Shown here: positions 21,010 to 30,082 of the stretch, piece by piece
Position numbering within the stretch: the first letter of the stretch is position 1
How the letters are laid out: each line of letters opens with the position of its first letter
DNA from: Clostridia bacterium
Lineage (GTDB): Bacteria; Bacillota; Clostridia; Peptostreptococcales; Anaerovoracaceae
Reading direction: 5' to 3'
Length of the DNA: 32,329 nt
NCBI GenBank assembly: GCA_024684465.1
Contig: JAIKWW010000165.1
Coordinates: 1 to 32,329, forward strand
Notes under the pieces: generated by a model
Told to the model about the DNA's origin: nothing
Databases searched by the model: none
Seen by the model: only the letters and a program-made list of their open reading frames with translations
Made by a program: the position numbers and the translations under genes

Positions 21010-22560
21010 TTAGAAAGTTCTTCTAGGATCCTTAGTTACATAGTCAGGATACCATTCGTACCACTCTCTGTCGTGAGCCTTGTCGAGACCCGGATAAGTA
21101 GCGGCAACCAGAGTAGCCAGGTTAGTCTTTCTGTTTCTAACTGTATGAGCGTCACCAGCCTGCTCGAGTTCAGTGATGAGAGCCTCAACCTTTTCAGCAT
21201 CAGCATCCAGATAGAGCATGATGTCTCCCGGAGTCATGTGGAGACCAGGGTTGATGAGGTAGTTCTCAGCAAGCAGTTCGAGTAAGTTCTCTGCAGTTGC
21301 AGGCTTCTTGGACTCAACTGGCTTGTAAGTAGGAATAGGAACTCTGAGTTCTGGATCCAGATATCTTCTTGGCATAGTAGTGTCTTCCTTCATCTTCTTC
21401 TGTGCCATTCTGAATACAGTCAGCTTGCAGGCTTCAACTGTACCACCTGCGATGTGGTCAGCCTTACCGAGTTCGAACCAGTTCTGAACTGGGTAGAATC
21501 TGTTGATACCGTCGCCGCCGAGTACCTGAGTAGCGTCGTCGCCGGACTGGAGTGCCAGCTGAGCTGCGATACCCTTAACTGCAGATGCGTCGATAGTGAT
21601 ATCCATATCGAGATCCCACTTGTAAGCTGTTACGAATACGGAGTCTCTCAGGAGCTTAGCTCTCATTACGATATCAGCGATCTTATCCTGGTTAGCTGGA
21701 ACGTCGATTGTCGGCTTTCCGAACTGAACTCTTCTGGAAGGATAGTCGATCATGTACTGCATGATACCTCTGTGGAGACCGCACATAGTAGCGGAAATGT
21801 TAGTTCTTTCGAAGTTCATACCACCCATGAGGATAGCCCAGCCTTCGCCTTCAGCGCCGAGTCTGTCTTCTACAGGAACCTTAACGTCCTTCAGATAGAG
21901 GGAACCGTTCTGTACGTTTTCGAATCCGAGGATCTCGTTAACCTTCTCAGAGTGGAAGCCTTCGAGGTCACTGTGGATGATGAATGCGGACAGATGCTTA
22001 TGCTTCTTGATGTCAGCAGGATCGAAAGAAGTCTGAGCATAGATGAAGTATCTCTTTGCAACACCTGCACCTACGATGAATCTCTTTCTTCCGTTCAGGA
22101 TGTAGTACTTACCATCGTCAGATAATCTAGCCTGGAGGGAGATACCTGCAGCATCAGTACCTGCAGTAACCTCAGTGATAGCTACAGCGCCGATTTCGCC
22201 GCCTGCGATAGGTGGGAGCATTCTCTTCTTCTGCTCTTCAGTACCGTGCTCATAAACCTGTCTGAGACCGCCGTTGAAGTTACCAACTACGATACGGCCG
22301 ATACCAGGGAATCTCTTCCAGCACTCTTCTGCTACGATGCAAGAACCAGTTGCGCCGAGGCCGAGTCCGCCGTATTCCTTAGGAATAGCAGCACCTGTCA
22401 TGCCAGTAGCACCGATCTTCTCATAGAGTTCAAACGGGAACTCACGAGTCCATCTGCTCTTTGCTTCTTCTTCAACGAGAGTGTCGAGGAACTCAGCTGT
22501 CTTTTTCTGGAATTCTACCTGCTCTGGTGTCCACCAAGGATATGCGCCAAAAAATGCCAT
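21010..22560 (-). CDS. Acyl-CoA dehydrogenase with C-terminal extension (516 aa)
   Basis: AAAGGAG lies 9 nt before the ATG. Residues 1-390 follow the acyl-CoA dehydrogenase fold: AITEVTAGTDAAG (FAD/substrate loop), LNGRKRFIVGAGVAKRYFIY, RVQFGKPTIDVPANQDKIAD, and QVLGGDGINRFYPVQNWFEL. Where medium-chain enzymes have the catalytic glutamate in I-Y-E-G-T, this one has I-A-G-G-T (glycine 372). E251 in NFERTN sits where isovaleryl-CoA dehydrogenase is known to place its base, so it may take over. About 120 extra residues (396-516) form an acidic helical domain absent from ordinary members. Codon choice is strongly biased and unlike the neighbours, which, with the strong promoter, suggests very high expression. 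Substrate unknown. Confidence 0.9.
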   Translation of the reverse strand: MAFFGAYPWWTPEQVEFQKKTAEFLDTLVEEEAKSRWTREFPFELYEKIGATGMTGAAIPKEYGGLGLGATGSCIVAEECWKRFPGIGRIVVGNFNGGLRQVYEHGTEEQKKRMLPPIAGGEIGAVAITEVTAGTDAAGISLQARLSDDGKYYILNGRKRFIVGAGVAKRYFIYAQTSFDPADIKKHKHLSAFIIHSDLEGFHSEKVNEILGFENVQNGSLYLKDVKVPVEDRLGAEGEGWAILMGGMNFERTNISATMCGLHRGIMQYMIDYPSRRVQFGKPTIDVPANQDKIADIVMRAKLLRDSVFVTAYKWDLDMDITIDASAVKGIAAQLALQSGDDATQVLGGDGINRFYPVQNWFELGKADHIAGGTVEACKLTVFRMAQKKMKEDTTMPRRYLDPELRVPIPTYKPVESKKPATAENLLELLAENYLINPGLHMTPGDIMLYLDADAEKVEALITELEQAGDAHTVRNRKTNLATLVAATYPGLDKAHDREWYEWYPDYVTKDPRRTF

Positions 22561-22690
22561 AATGAATTACTCCTTTCGTCAACTTCACTGTTGAACAAAC
22601 ATACTATAACCAGCTGTCCGGGAAAAACCCCGAACATTGATATCAGTGGTCATAACAAATAATAACTGAACTGATATTTGCTACGTACTA

Positions 22691-22719
22691 AATATATCAC
22701 CAAATAATTAGCAAGTCAA
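22691..22719 (-). promoter_or_regulatory. Promoter of the acyl-CoA dehydrogenase gene
   Basis: TTGACT (22714-22719), 17-bp spacer, TATATT (22691-22696) on the minus strand, leaving a leader of about 125 nt. The rest of 22720-22823 shows nothing recognisable. Confidence 0.75.
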
Positions 22720-22823
22720 TAAAGTTTGAGGCGGATAGGTCATACCTCTGCTCGTTTCACACACTCCGGAATCTCGAGAATTTCAACGTTGAAGCCTGAC
22801 GATTCGTTATTTTGTTGTCAAAC

Positions 22824-22851
22824 TAATAAAAAGTTTATACAAAGGTATAAC
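22824..22851 (-). terminator. Terminator of the gcv operon
   Basis: Imperfect hairpin GTTATAC…GTATAAAC on the minus strand followed by TTTTTATT, directly after the lpdA stop codon. Confidence 0.65.
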
Positions 22852-24249
22852 TTACATTTTTAACAACTCTGTCATACCTTCATTATATGACGGATGCGGA
22901 TGAATAACCTTCCGCAGATCCCGGCGGGTGAGCCCGTTATCCACAGCCTCCACAAACTGGGCGATCATGTCCACCGCATTGGCGCACATTAGCTGAGCAC
23001 CCAGTATACGTCCCGTTTCCTTTTCAAATACGTACTTCATAAAGCCGCGGTCCTGCCCGGATAGAAAACTCTTTCCGTTGGCCAGCATGGTATACTTGCC
23101 GGTTCCCGCATCGATTCCGGCCGCCTTTGCCTCATCCGGTGTCATACCACAGAAGGCTATCTCTGGTTCAGAGTACACGCAGACCGGCACGGTACTCAGA
23201 TCAACCGGAGGCTCGTCCCCCGCAAGGAACGCCGCCAGGTTTTCAGCCTGAGCGGATGCCACATGGGCAAGCTGAATGCCTCCCGTGATATCGCCGATGG
23301 CATAGATGTGATCCTGCCCGGTGAGGAAGTGTTCATCCACCTTTATAAAGCCCTTCTCGTCAGTCTCGATCCCGGCTTCGAATCCCGGATCCACTATATC
23401 AGAAAGGGGTCTCGGCTTTCTGCCAACAGCCACCAGAACGGCGTCCGCTGCGATTTCTCCATCTCTGCTCCCATCCTTTAAAGACTCAGTGTAAAGGCAT
23501 CTCACTCTGTCTCCGTCCTTCTGAAATTCGCTAACCCTGGAGGATGAGAGTATGTCGACACCGCGTTTTTTGAAGATCATTTTCAGGCTCTGGGAGAATT
23601 CTTTATCCAATGCTCCCAGGATCCGGTCAGCACCCTCGATGATCGTAACATGGGAACCCAGTCCGTTGAACACCGTTGCAAATTCAACCCCGATCACGCC
23701 GCCTCCCAGGATCACAAGTTCCTCCGGGATCTTATCAAAACGGATGAACTCATCGCTGGTCATCACCTGCGGCAGCTCAGTGCCGGGAATCGGCGGCATC
23801 ACAGGCACAAGGCCTGTGGCTATAAGTATATTCTCCGCGTTTATTTCAATATCACCATCCGCCCCGGTCACCACCGCTGAGCCCGGACCGGTGATCTTTG
23901 CGCTGCCCCGGAACACAGTTACTCTGCTTTTCTTCATGAGGCCTGCCACGTCTCCCGCCAGCTTCGCGGATACTTCCGCCCTGCGGGCCTGCAGCGCCTG
24001 CATGTCACATTTCAGCGACGATGCTCCGATGATCCCGGGCACACCGGACCTCATCTTCCTCAGATGCTCCGATGTGTGCATCAGAGTCTTTGTGGGTATG
24101 CACCCCCGGTTAAGGCAGGTGCCGCCCAGTTCCGTATCCTCGGCAAGGCCGACGGAGAGTCCCCGTTTTGCCGCCTCTGCAGCTGCGGTGTACCCTCCGG
24201 GTCCCCCTCCTATAACAAACAGATCAAAGGAATTCTTAGCTTCTGACAT
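22852..24249 (-). CDS. lpdA: Dihydrolipoyl dehydrogenase, L-protein (465 aa)
   Basis: The ATG at 24249 has GAAAGGA upstream and begins one base past the lplA stop (TGATATG), so translation is coupled. FAD-binding GGGPGG lies at 14-19, the redox disulfide is C45-C50 in GGTCLNRGCIPTKTL, a second Rossmann site is VILGGGVIGVEFATVFNGLG, the FAD-closing motif is HIYAIGDITGGIQLAHVA, and the C-terminal base region is HPHPSYNEGM. It reoxidises the dihydrolipoyl arm of GcvH with NAD+. Being last in the gcv operon, it is dedicated to glycine cleavage rather than to a 2-oxoacid dehydrogenase, none of which is in the window. Confidence 0.95.
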   Translation of the reverse strand: MSEAKNSFDLFVIGGGPGGYTAAAEAAKRGLSVGLAEDTELGGTCLNRGCIPTKTLMHTSEHLRKMRSGVPGIIGASSLKCDMQALQARRAEVSAKLAGDVAGLMKKSRVTVFRGSAKITGPGSAVVTGADGDIEINAENILIATGLVPVMPPIPGTELPQVMTSDEFIRFDKIPEELVILGGGVIGVEFATVFNGLGSHVTIIEGADRILGALDKEFSQSLKMIFKKRGVDILSSSRVSEFQKDGDRVRCLYTESLKDGSRDGEIAADAVLVAVGRKPRPLSDIVDPGFEAGIETDEKGFIKVDEHFLTGQDHIYAIGDITGGIQLAHVASAQAENLAAFLAGDEPPVDLSTVPVCVYSEPEIAFCGMTPDEAKAAGIDAGTGKYTMLANGKSFLSGQDRGFMKYVFEKETGRILGAQLMCANAVDMIAQFVEAVDNGLTRRDLRKVIHPHPSYNEGMTELLKM

Positions 24250-24250
24250 A

Positions 24251-25303
24251 TCATTTTTCCTTTCGTTCCGGAAGCACCCTTTCAAGCAGTTCAAAAAAGC
24301 CTGCGGCTTCGCGGCTGTCCCCCGGGACGCCGGTTTGCAATGCCGCCTCCGCTGCTGCCAGGGAGCATTTTACTCCGGTTATCGCCTCCTGCGCCTTCAC
24401 TGTCACCTCCGGATCCATGCCGTCTGAATAAATGCGGCAGTCCTTTATTATCCCTTCTTCAACTTCCAGAACTACCCGCAGGCTTCCCCAGTCATATCTG
24501 GCTTCCGCCGTCAGGTCCGAGCGGATCTTTGTTCCGAAATTCCATCTGTCGGAAGAGAAAAAGTCCGCTCCCCTTTCAAGAGCGGACTCCAGTTCTGTCT
24601 TACTGAAGCGGGGATCCGACGGTCTAGCGGCAGGCAGGCTTCTGTTATCCAGGCTGAGGAGCTCAGCTTTTCTGCCGTAAACGTTCTCCAGAGAGAGGTA
24701 AAGTTCACGGATCAGCTTTTCCGTGGTGAGTCCCGGCACAAATTCTGTCAGGTTCACCACCCTGCCGGATACTGAGCGCACCCCCCTGCTCCTGAGTTTT
24801 TCGGGATCCACAGTGAGATACTCACTCATGCGTCCCGTATCGGAATCGATCAGCAGGGTTCCGTGATGATAATGAAAGTCTCCGGATCTGTAAAAGGCAT
24901 TTCCCGAAAACTTACGGTTTTCCGCCACCAGATCATTCCTTCCGGAGAAATCCGCCCGGACTCCCAGTTTACGTACCGCGCCCAGTATCACCTCCAGCTG
25001 GCGTCTCACGTCATAGTCAGCGTGACGCACAGCAAAGGTGAAGTTCAGATTTCCCTCATCGTGATACACGGCGCCTCCTCCCGAGAGTCTTCGCACCACC
25101 CGGCCTCCGGACCGCTGAAAATCCGCAGCCCTGCACTCAGCCAGGATATCCTGATTTCGCCCGAAGACGATGGTATCCCTGTTCTTCCAGAGATAGAGCG
25201 CCATCTCCCCCGGTTCCGTGTGCAGTGTGAGATACTCCTCAAATGCCAGATTCCTGAAAGGATCCCTGCATTCCGAAGTAATGAACAATAATTTTCCGAT
25301 CAT
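24251..25303 (-). CDS. lplA: Lipoate-protein ligase (350 aa)
   Basis: The ATG at 25303 (MIGKLLFITSECRDPFRNLA) is chosen as the family start; it lies 14 bp after the gcvPB stop with a weak GGGAAC site. RRLSGGGAVYHDEGNLNFTF is the lipoyl-AMP binding signature, FSGNAFYRSGDFHYHHGTLL the catalytic lysine region variant, and residues about 260-345 are the LplA accessory domain. It activates free lipoate with ATP and attaches it to GcvH (K64). Its presence in the operon makes the system able to use scavenged lipoate; no lipA/lipB is seen nearby. Confidence 0.93.
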   Translation of the reverse strand: MIGKLLFITSECRDPFRNLAFEEYLTLHTEPGEMALYLWKNRDTIVFGRNQDILAECRAADFQRSGGRVVRRLSGGGAVYHDEGNLNFTFAVRHADYDVRRQLEVILGAVRKLGVRADFSGRNDLVAENRKFSGNAFYRSGDFHYHHGTLLIDSDTGRMSEYLTVDPEKLRSRGVRSVSGRVVNLTEFVPGLTTEKLIRELYLSLENVYGRKAELLSLDNRSLPAARPSDPRFSKTELESALERGADFFSSDRWNFGTKIRSDLTAEARYDWGSLRVVLEVEEGIIKDCRIYSDGMDPEVTVKAQEAITGVKCSLAAAEAALQTGVPGDSREAAGFFELLERVLPERKEK

Positions 25304-25319
25304 CCCGATGTTCCCGCAA

Positions 25320-26696
25320 TCATTTTTCCCCGAAGCTGTACCTGAGAACTGGTTTCCTGGCAGCAGCCACTTCGTCCGGTCTTCCGATCGGCCTGTCATG
25401 TGGTGCTCCGTGGAGATATTCCGGATCCGTTTCAGCCTTTTTCGCCAGCTCCAGCAGTACCTCACAGGCATGATCCAGAACTTCTCTCGGTTCCGTCTCC
25501 GTAGGTTCTATCATCAGAGCCTCGTCCACGATGAGCGGGAAGTACATCGTAGGCGGATGAATGCCGTGATCGATCATTCCCTTTGCCACATCCAGGGCGC
25601 TCACCCCTGTCTCTTTCTTAAGCTTTGACAGGGTCATGACAAACTCGTGCATGCAGGTGTGGTCGTAGGCCATGTCATATGCTGCGCTGAGTTTCTTCTT
25701 CATGTAATTTGCGTTCAGTACCGCGTTCTTTCCTATCTCAGGCACGCCTTCCCTGCCCAGCATCAGCAGATATGTGAGGGATTTGACTGCGACCAGGAAA
25801 TTGCCGTAGAACGCCTTCATATGTTTTGGCAGATATTCCTTCAGAAATTCCTTGCATCCCACAGGACCGGCACCCGGGCCGCCACCGCCGTGGGGAGCCG
25901 CAAAGCTCTTGTGAAGGTTCAGGTGGACCACATCAAAGCCCATGTCGCCCGGACGGGCAACGCCTGCTATGGCATTGAGATTTGCTCCGTCGTAGTAGCA
26001 GAGTCCTCCGGCCTGATGCACGATTCCTGTTATCTCTGCGATGTTCGGATCAAAGAGTCCGACTGTGTTTGGATTTGTCAGCATGAGGCCCGCAGTATCC
26101 TCTCCCACTGCGGCCCGGAGCGCATCAAGATCCACGCAGCCATTTTCATCGGAGTCGATACTGACAACCTGGAATCCGGCCATTGCTGCACTTGCCGGAT
26201 TCGTTCCGTGGGCGGAGTCCGGCACTATTATCTTTGTCCTTCCCGGGTCGTTCTTTGCATGATGGTAAGCCTTTATGGTCAGCAGCCCGGTGAACTCTCC
26301 GTGGGCTCCTGCCGCAGGCTGAAGTGTGATGGCATCCATGCCGGTTATTTCACAGAGATATCTCTCCAGTGTATCTGTCACTTCTCTGCATCCCTGAACC
26401 GTATCCTCCGGCTGGAGTGGATGAATTCCCGTAAAGCCCTTCAGGGCAGCCGCATCCTCGTCCACCTTCGGATTATATTTCATAGTGCAGGAGCCCAGTG
26501 GATAGAATCCGTCATTTACTCCGAAGCACTGCTTTTCCAGTTCCGTATAATGTCTGCTGAGTTCCGTTTCGGAAACCTGTGGAAGTCTCGGCGCCGCTGC
26601 CCTCTTCGGGCTCTGAATCTCATATGCAGGCACGTCATTTTCCGGAAGCAGAGACAACCCTCTGCCCTCCGCACCTCTCTCAAAGATCAGCTTCAT
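25320..26696 (-). CDS. gcvPB: Glycine dehydrogenase (decarboxylating) subunit 2 (458 aa)
   Basis: GGAGG precedes the ATG, which overlaps the gcvPA stop by four bases (ATGA). It is the PLP-bearing half of the split P-protein: K263 in NLHKSFAAPHGGGGPG is the cofactor lysine, and NDGFYPLGSCTMKYNPK and PAAGAHGEFTGLL are family signatures. With GcvPA it decarboxylates glycine and passes the aminomethyl group to lipoyl-GcvH. Length is usual for the split form found in Firmicutes, archaea and Thermotogae. Confidence 0.96.
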   Translation of the reverse strand: MKLIFERGAEGRGLSLLPENDVPAYEIQSPKRAAAPRLPQVSETELSRHYTELEKQCFGVNDGFYPLGSCTMKYNPKVDEDAAALKGFTGIHPLQPEDTVQGCREVTDTLERYLCEITGMDAITLQPAAGAHGEFTGLLTIKAYHHAKNDPGRTKIIVPDSAHGTNPASAAMAGFQVVSIDSDENGCVDLDALRAAVGEDTAGLMLTNPNTVGLFDPNIAEITGIVHQAGGLCYYDGANLNAIAGVARPGDMGFDVVHLNLHKSFAAPHGGGGPGAGPVGCKEFLKEYLPKHMKAFYGNFLVAVKSLTYLLMLGREGVPEIGKNAVLNANYMKKKLSAAYDMAYDHTCMHEFVMTLSKLKKETGVSALDVAKGMIDHGIHPPTMYFPLIVDEALMIEPTETEPREVLDHACEVLLELAKKAETDPEYLHGAPHDRPIGRPDEVAAARKPVLRYSFGEK

Positions 26697-28033
26697 CTGG
26701 ACGCACCTCCTTCCAGTACTTCTTTAACAATGCCTATGGCTTTATCCAGCTCTGCTCTGGTGTTCTTTTCCGTTGCGCACCACAGTATACGGCCGCTTCC
26801 CAGTGGCAGACCACCCAGGATATCCTGTTCCTCCAGCGCCTTCAGCACTGTATCCACCTGCTTTTGTCCCCCCGGGCATGTCATGACAAACTCGTGGAAA
26901 AACTCCCCGCCGAAGGTAGGCATCATGCCTGCTTCGTCAAGACCGTCTCTCAGATAGTGGGCTTTTGAAACGCACTGCTCTGCCACTTTTCTGAAGCCGT
27001 CCGCCCCGACCGCAGACAGATAAGCCGCTGCAGTCATGGCACAGAGAGCCTGGTTCGAACAGATGTTGGAGCTGGCCTTTTCCCTGCGGATGTGCTGTTC
27101 TCTTGCCTGAAGCGTCAGTACATAGGCCTTTCTGCCATCGTGATCTGTCGTCTCACCGATGATCCGTCCCGGCAGCTGGCGCATCATCTTCTGCGTCGCA
27201 GTCATAAATCCCAGGTACGGACCGCCATACGCCAGCGGCATGCCCAGGGACTGGCCTTCGCCCACTGCCACGTCTGCACCGCACTCCCCCGGAGTCTTCA
27301 GAATGGCCAGGGAAACCGGATTACAGCTCATGATATATTTAGCCTTCGCCTCATGCACCATTTCACCCAGGCTCTCCGCATCCTCGATGAGTCCGTAGTA
27401 ATTTGGCTGTTGCACCAGGAATGAAGCCACATCATCCGTGAGCATCTCCCTGAGCTTATCCTTGTCCGTCTGGCCGAATTTTTCCGGCACCACACGGATC
27501 TCGCATCCGCTTCCAAAGCAGTATTCCTTCATTACTTCTATGATCTTCGGATCGGTTGTTGCCGACACCAGCGCCACCGTGCGCTTTCTGTCCCTGCACA
27601 TAGTCAGAGCCTCTGCCGCCGCAGTTGCTCCGTCATAGACCGACGCATCCGAAACATCCATCCCGGTCAGCTCGCACATCATAGTCTGGTACTCGAAGAT
27701 GGACTGGAGAATACCCTGGCTGATCTCCGCCTGATACGGAGTGTACGCTGTGACGAAGGTCTCCTTCCCCGTGATACTCTTTACGATCGACGGTATGTAA
27801 TGATCATATGCACCGGCACCTCTCAATATGGTGCGGAACACCTTGTTTTTTCCCGCCATTTCTTCCATCTTCCCGGCAGCTTCCATTTCCGACATTCCTC
27901 CCGGGATGTCCAGCGGAGTCTTCAATCTCATGTCCTCCGGAATATCGGCAAACAGTTCATCAAAGCTTTCGAAGCCGGCAGCTTTGAGCATTTCCTCCTG
28001 CTCAGCTTTCGTATTTGGTATAAATGATCCCAT
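26693..28033 (-). CDS. gcvPA: Glycine dehydrogenase (decarboxylating) subunit 1 (446 aa)
   Basis: AGGAGC lies before the ATG at 28033. The family start SFIPNTKAEQEEMLKAAGFE, the FLGAGAYDHY-like RGAGAYDHYIPSIVKSI, TPYQAEISQGILQSIFEYQT and the VAVGEGQSLGMPLAYGGPYL loop are all present. It is the N-terminal, catalytically incomplete half of P-protein that pairs with GcvPB. It lies 30 bp after gcvH and overlaps gcvPB by four bases, so synthesis of the two halves is coupled. Confidence 0.96.
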   Translation of the reverse strand: MGSFIPNTKAEQEEMLKAAGFESFDELFADIPEDMRLKTPLDIPGGMSEMEAAGKMEEMAGKNKVFRTILRGAGAYDHYIPSIVKSITGKETFVTAYTPYQAEISQGILQSIFEYQTMMCELTGMDVSDASVYDGATAAAEALTMCRDRKRTVALVSATTDPKIIEVMKEYCFGSGCEIRVVPEKFGQTDKDKLREMLTDDVASFLVQQPNYYGLIEDAESLGEMVHEAKAKYIMSCNPVSLAILKTPGECGADVAVGEGQSLGMPLAYGGPYLGFMTATQKMMRQLPGRIIGETTDHDGRKAYVLTLQAREQHIRREKASSNICSNQALCAMTAAAYLSAVGADGFRKVAEQCVSKAHYLRDGLDEAGMMPTFGGEFFHEFVMTCPGGQKQVDTVLKALEEQDILGGLPLGSGRILWCATEKNTRAELDKAIGIVKEVLEGGASR

Positions 28034-28063
28034 ATCCTGCTCCTGTTCCGCCTGCGGCGCGGC

Positions 28064-28444
28064 TTATTCCTCTTCCTTCGCTATTTCCTGATACTGAGCG
28101 GCGGTCAGGAATTCCTCCGTGTCCGTTATGTCCGTCACCCTGATCATCCAGGAACCGTACGGGTCTTCGTTGATCTTCTCGGGAGCATCCTGAAGTTCCG
28201 TGTTAACTTCAACGACCTTCGCAGTTACAGGTGAGAAAACATCGGAAACCGCCTTTACCGACTCCACGTCTGCAAAAGCTTCCCCTGCAGTAACCTCGTC
28301 ACCTTCCTCAGGCAGATTGATGAAGACGATATCTCCCAGTGCATCCTGCGCAAAATCCGTGATGCCGATCAGAGCCTCTCCGTCTCCGGTCATCTTTACC
28401 CACTCGTGTGATGCTGTATACTTTAATTCTTCAGGAAATGTCAT
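28064..28444 (-). CDS. gcvH: Glycine cleavage system H protein (126 aa)
   Basis: The ATG at 28444 has AAAGGAG at 8 nt; a longer reading to 28492 has none. The lipoyl lysine is K64 in ADVESVKAVSDVFSP, and YTASHEWVK and EDPYGSWMIRV are the expected flanks. It shuttles the aminomethyl group from P to T protein and electrons to L protein. Length is typical. It is the second gene of the operon, after a 160-bp gap behind gcvT that holds no clear signal apart from a G+C-rich imperfect hairpin. Confidence 0.97.
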   Translation of the reverse strand: MTFPEELKYTASHEWVKMTGDGEALIGITDFAQDALGDIVFINLPEEGDEVTAGEAFADVESVKAVSDVFSPVTAKVVEVNTELQDAPEKINEDPYGSWMIRVTDITDTEEFLTAAQYQEIAKEEE

Positions 28445-28604
28445 AGCTGTTTCTCCTTTCGCTTTTGAATAAACACTTTTAAATCGATTCACTGTTTGAT
28501 AAAAGATCAGGTCACTCGTACTTACCTGTCTTTTTTCATCTGTCTGTAAATAATATTAATATGGGTTGCCCGGTTTGCATTCGGGGTCCGCAGCCCCGCA
28601 GACG

Positions 28605-29699
28605 TCAAGCTTTGGAAGGTTTCCTGTAAAACGGAGTCTTCACGATCTCCGCCTCCACCAGCCTGCCTCTGATATCCACCTGAATCCTGCTTCCGATTTC
28701 CCCGTGCTCCCGGTCCACCAGGCCCATTGCCAGGGATTCGCCGAAGAACGGGCAGAATGTACCGGAGCTGGTGGTGCCTATCTTCACATCTCCGTCGTAG
28801 ATATCGCAGTGCTCCCGGATGATCCCGCGGCCCAGAGCCCTGATCCCGATCCTTTTGATCTTCGGTTCGCCCTTTGCTTCAAGCGCTTCCTTGCCGACGA
28901 ACTCAGGTTTGTCCATCTTGATGAACATTCCCAGGCCTGTCTCTCTCGGAGAGATGTCGTCATTCATCTCGTGACCGTAAAGCGGCATGGACGCCTCAAG
29001 CCTCAGAGTGTCTCTGGCTCCCAGACCGCATGGCAGAATGCCGAACTCCTCTCCGGCTTCCATCAGCAGATTCCAGAGTTTCTCCGCATTTTCCGGAGCC
29101 GAATAGATCTCATAACCGTCCTCGCCGGTGTATCCTGTCTGGGAAATGATGCATTTCATGCCCCTGATATCCCCGTCGAAAATACAGGTGTAATACTTCT
29201 CCGGAATATCCGATTCATCCGCGACCTTCAGCAGGATATCCCGCGCCTTAGGTCCCTGGAGCGCCAGCTGGATATAATCATCCGAGACATCAGTGAATTC
29301 CACATCTCCGATCTGATGATCCAGGAACCACTGATAGTCCTTGCTGCGATTTGCGGCATTTACAACGATGAAATACTCCTCGTCGCTGACTTTGTAGACG
29401 ATCACGTCATCCACCACGCCGCCGTTTTCGTTGCAGACCGGTGAATAGCGGGCCTGTCCGTTCACCATTCCGTTGTAGTCATTGGTGAGAATGTGATTCA
29501 GATTCTTCAGTGCGTCCGGGCCCTTGCACAGAACTTCTCCCATGTGTGACACATCGAAGAGCCCGCATGCAGTGCGGACTGCCATGTGTTCCTTTTTTAT
29601 GCCGGCCCCGTACTGTACCGGCATGAGAAATCCCCCAAACTCAACGATCTTGCCCCCTGTGCTTACATGGATGTCATAGAGCGGTGTTTTTAGTTCCAT
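28605..29699 (-). CDS. gcvT: Aminomethyltransferase, T-protein (364 aa)
   Basis: The ATG at 29699 follows GAGGTGGAG; a longer in-frame reading to 29960 would run through the riboswitch and is rejected. The start LKTPLYDIHVSTGGKIVEFG is followed by LFDVSHMGEV, QGPKARDIL, SQTGYTGEDGYEI and GLGARDTLRLEASMPLYGHE with the catalytic aspartate in the last block. It releases ammonia from the H-bound intermediate and makes 5,10-methylene-tetrahydrofolate. First gene of the operon, under direct glycine control. Confidence 0.97.
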   Translation of the reverse strand: MELKTPLYDIHVSTGGKIVEFGGFLMPVQYGAGIKKEHMAVRTACGLFDVSHMGEVLCKGPDALKNLNHILTNDYNGMVNGQARYSPVCNENGGVVDDVIVYKVSDEEYFIVVNAANRSKDYQWFLDHQIGDVEFTDVSDDYIQLALQGPKARDILLKVADESDIPEKYYTCIFDGDIRGMKCIISQTGYTGEDGYEIYSAPENAEKLWNLLMEAGEEFGILPCGLGARDTLRLEASMPLYGHEMNDDISPRETGLGMFIKMDKPEFVGKEALEAKGEPKIKRIGIRALGRGIIREHCDIYDGDVKIGTTSSGTFCPFFGESLAMGLVDREHGEIGSRIQVDIRGRLVEAEIVKTPFYRKPSKA

Positions 29700-29715
29700 A
29701 GTCTCCACCTCACAA

Positions 29716-29756
29716 AAATCAAAAAGCGCACAGGAAAACTGCTTTCCTGCGCGCTC
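29716..29756 (-). terminator. Expression-platform terminator of the glycine riboswitch
   Basis: Hairpin AGCGCGCAGGAAA … TTTCCTGTGCGCT (minus strand, one mismatch or wobble), followed by TTTTTGATTTTTG, between the aptamers and the gcvT ribosome site. Confidence 0.85.
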
Positions 29757-29895
29757 TGTCATCAACCTGAAAGATTTGCCTCGTCGGTGCCCCATGACAG
29801 GGGTCTCTCCAGAGTATCGTCCGAAACCGGTCCTTCTGCCTGAGAGTTTGTTGCTGTTACCCCTTCGGCGCCGCAGTGCGGTCTCTCCCGTTTTC
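29757..29895 (-). ncRNA. Tandem glycine riboswitch
   Basis: Two aptamers in a row on the minus strand. The first has CGGGAGAGACC, GGCGCCGAAGGGG and CTCTCAGGCAGAAGGACCGG. The second has CTGGAGAGACCC, GGCACCGACGAGGCAAA and TTTCAGGTTGATGACAGAG. These are the conserved glycine-aptamer elements. Followed by an attenuator terminator, it should switch the gcv operon on when glycine is plentiful. Confidence 0.95.
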
Positions 29896-29931
29896 ATCAT
29901 CCGAACAATATAAATTAACTTGCTGCATCCA

Positions 29932-29960
29932 ATTATACGTTTTATATATTTTGCCGTCAA
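29932..29960 (-). promoter_or_regulatory. Promoter of the gcv operon
   Basis: TTGACG (29955-29960), 17-bp spacer, TATAAT (29932-29937) on the minus strand, about 35 bp before the first aptamer. Confidence 0.85.
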
Positions 29961-29995
29961 TAGTAATCTGACGATATTTTTTCTTACACTGCCAG

Positions 29996-30028
29996 AAAAA
30001 CGCCGCAGTATTCAAAATAATCTACGGC
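29996..30028 (-). terminator. Terminator of the sbcC transcript
   Basis: Imperfect stem GCCGTAGATT…AATACTGCGGC on the minus strand followed by GTTTTTCTGG, about 55 bp after the sbcC stop. Confidence 0.7.
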
Positions 30029-30082
30029 AATTTCTTGTTTAGCAGAAAAAATTTCACCAAACATGGCGATTCAGATTCCAAC

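Noticed and set aside
25647-26957. 436-codon open frame on the plus strand
   Set aside because: It is the exact antisense of gcvPB and the end of gcvPA, without a ribosome site or family signature; long antisense frames are common in G+C-rich genes.
29700-29960. N-terminal extension of gcvT by 87 codons
   Set aside because: The extension would be coded by the riboswitch and its terminator; the ATG at 29699 has a proper ribosome site and matches the family start.
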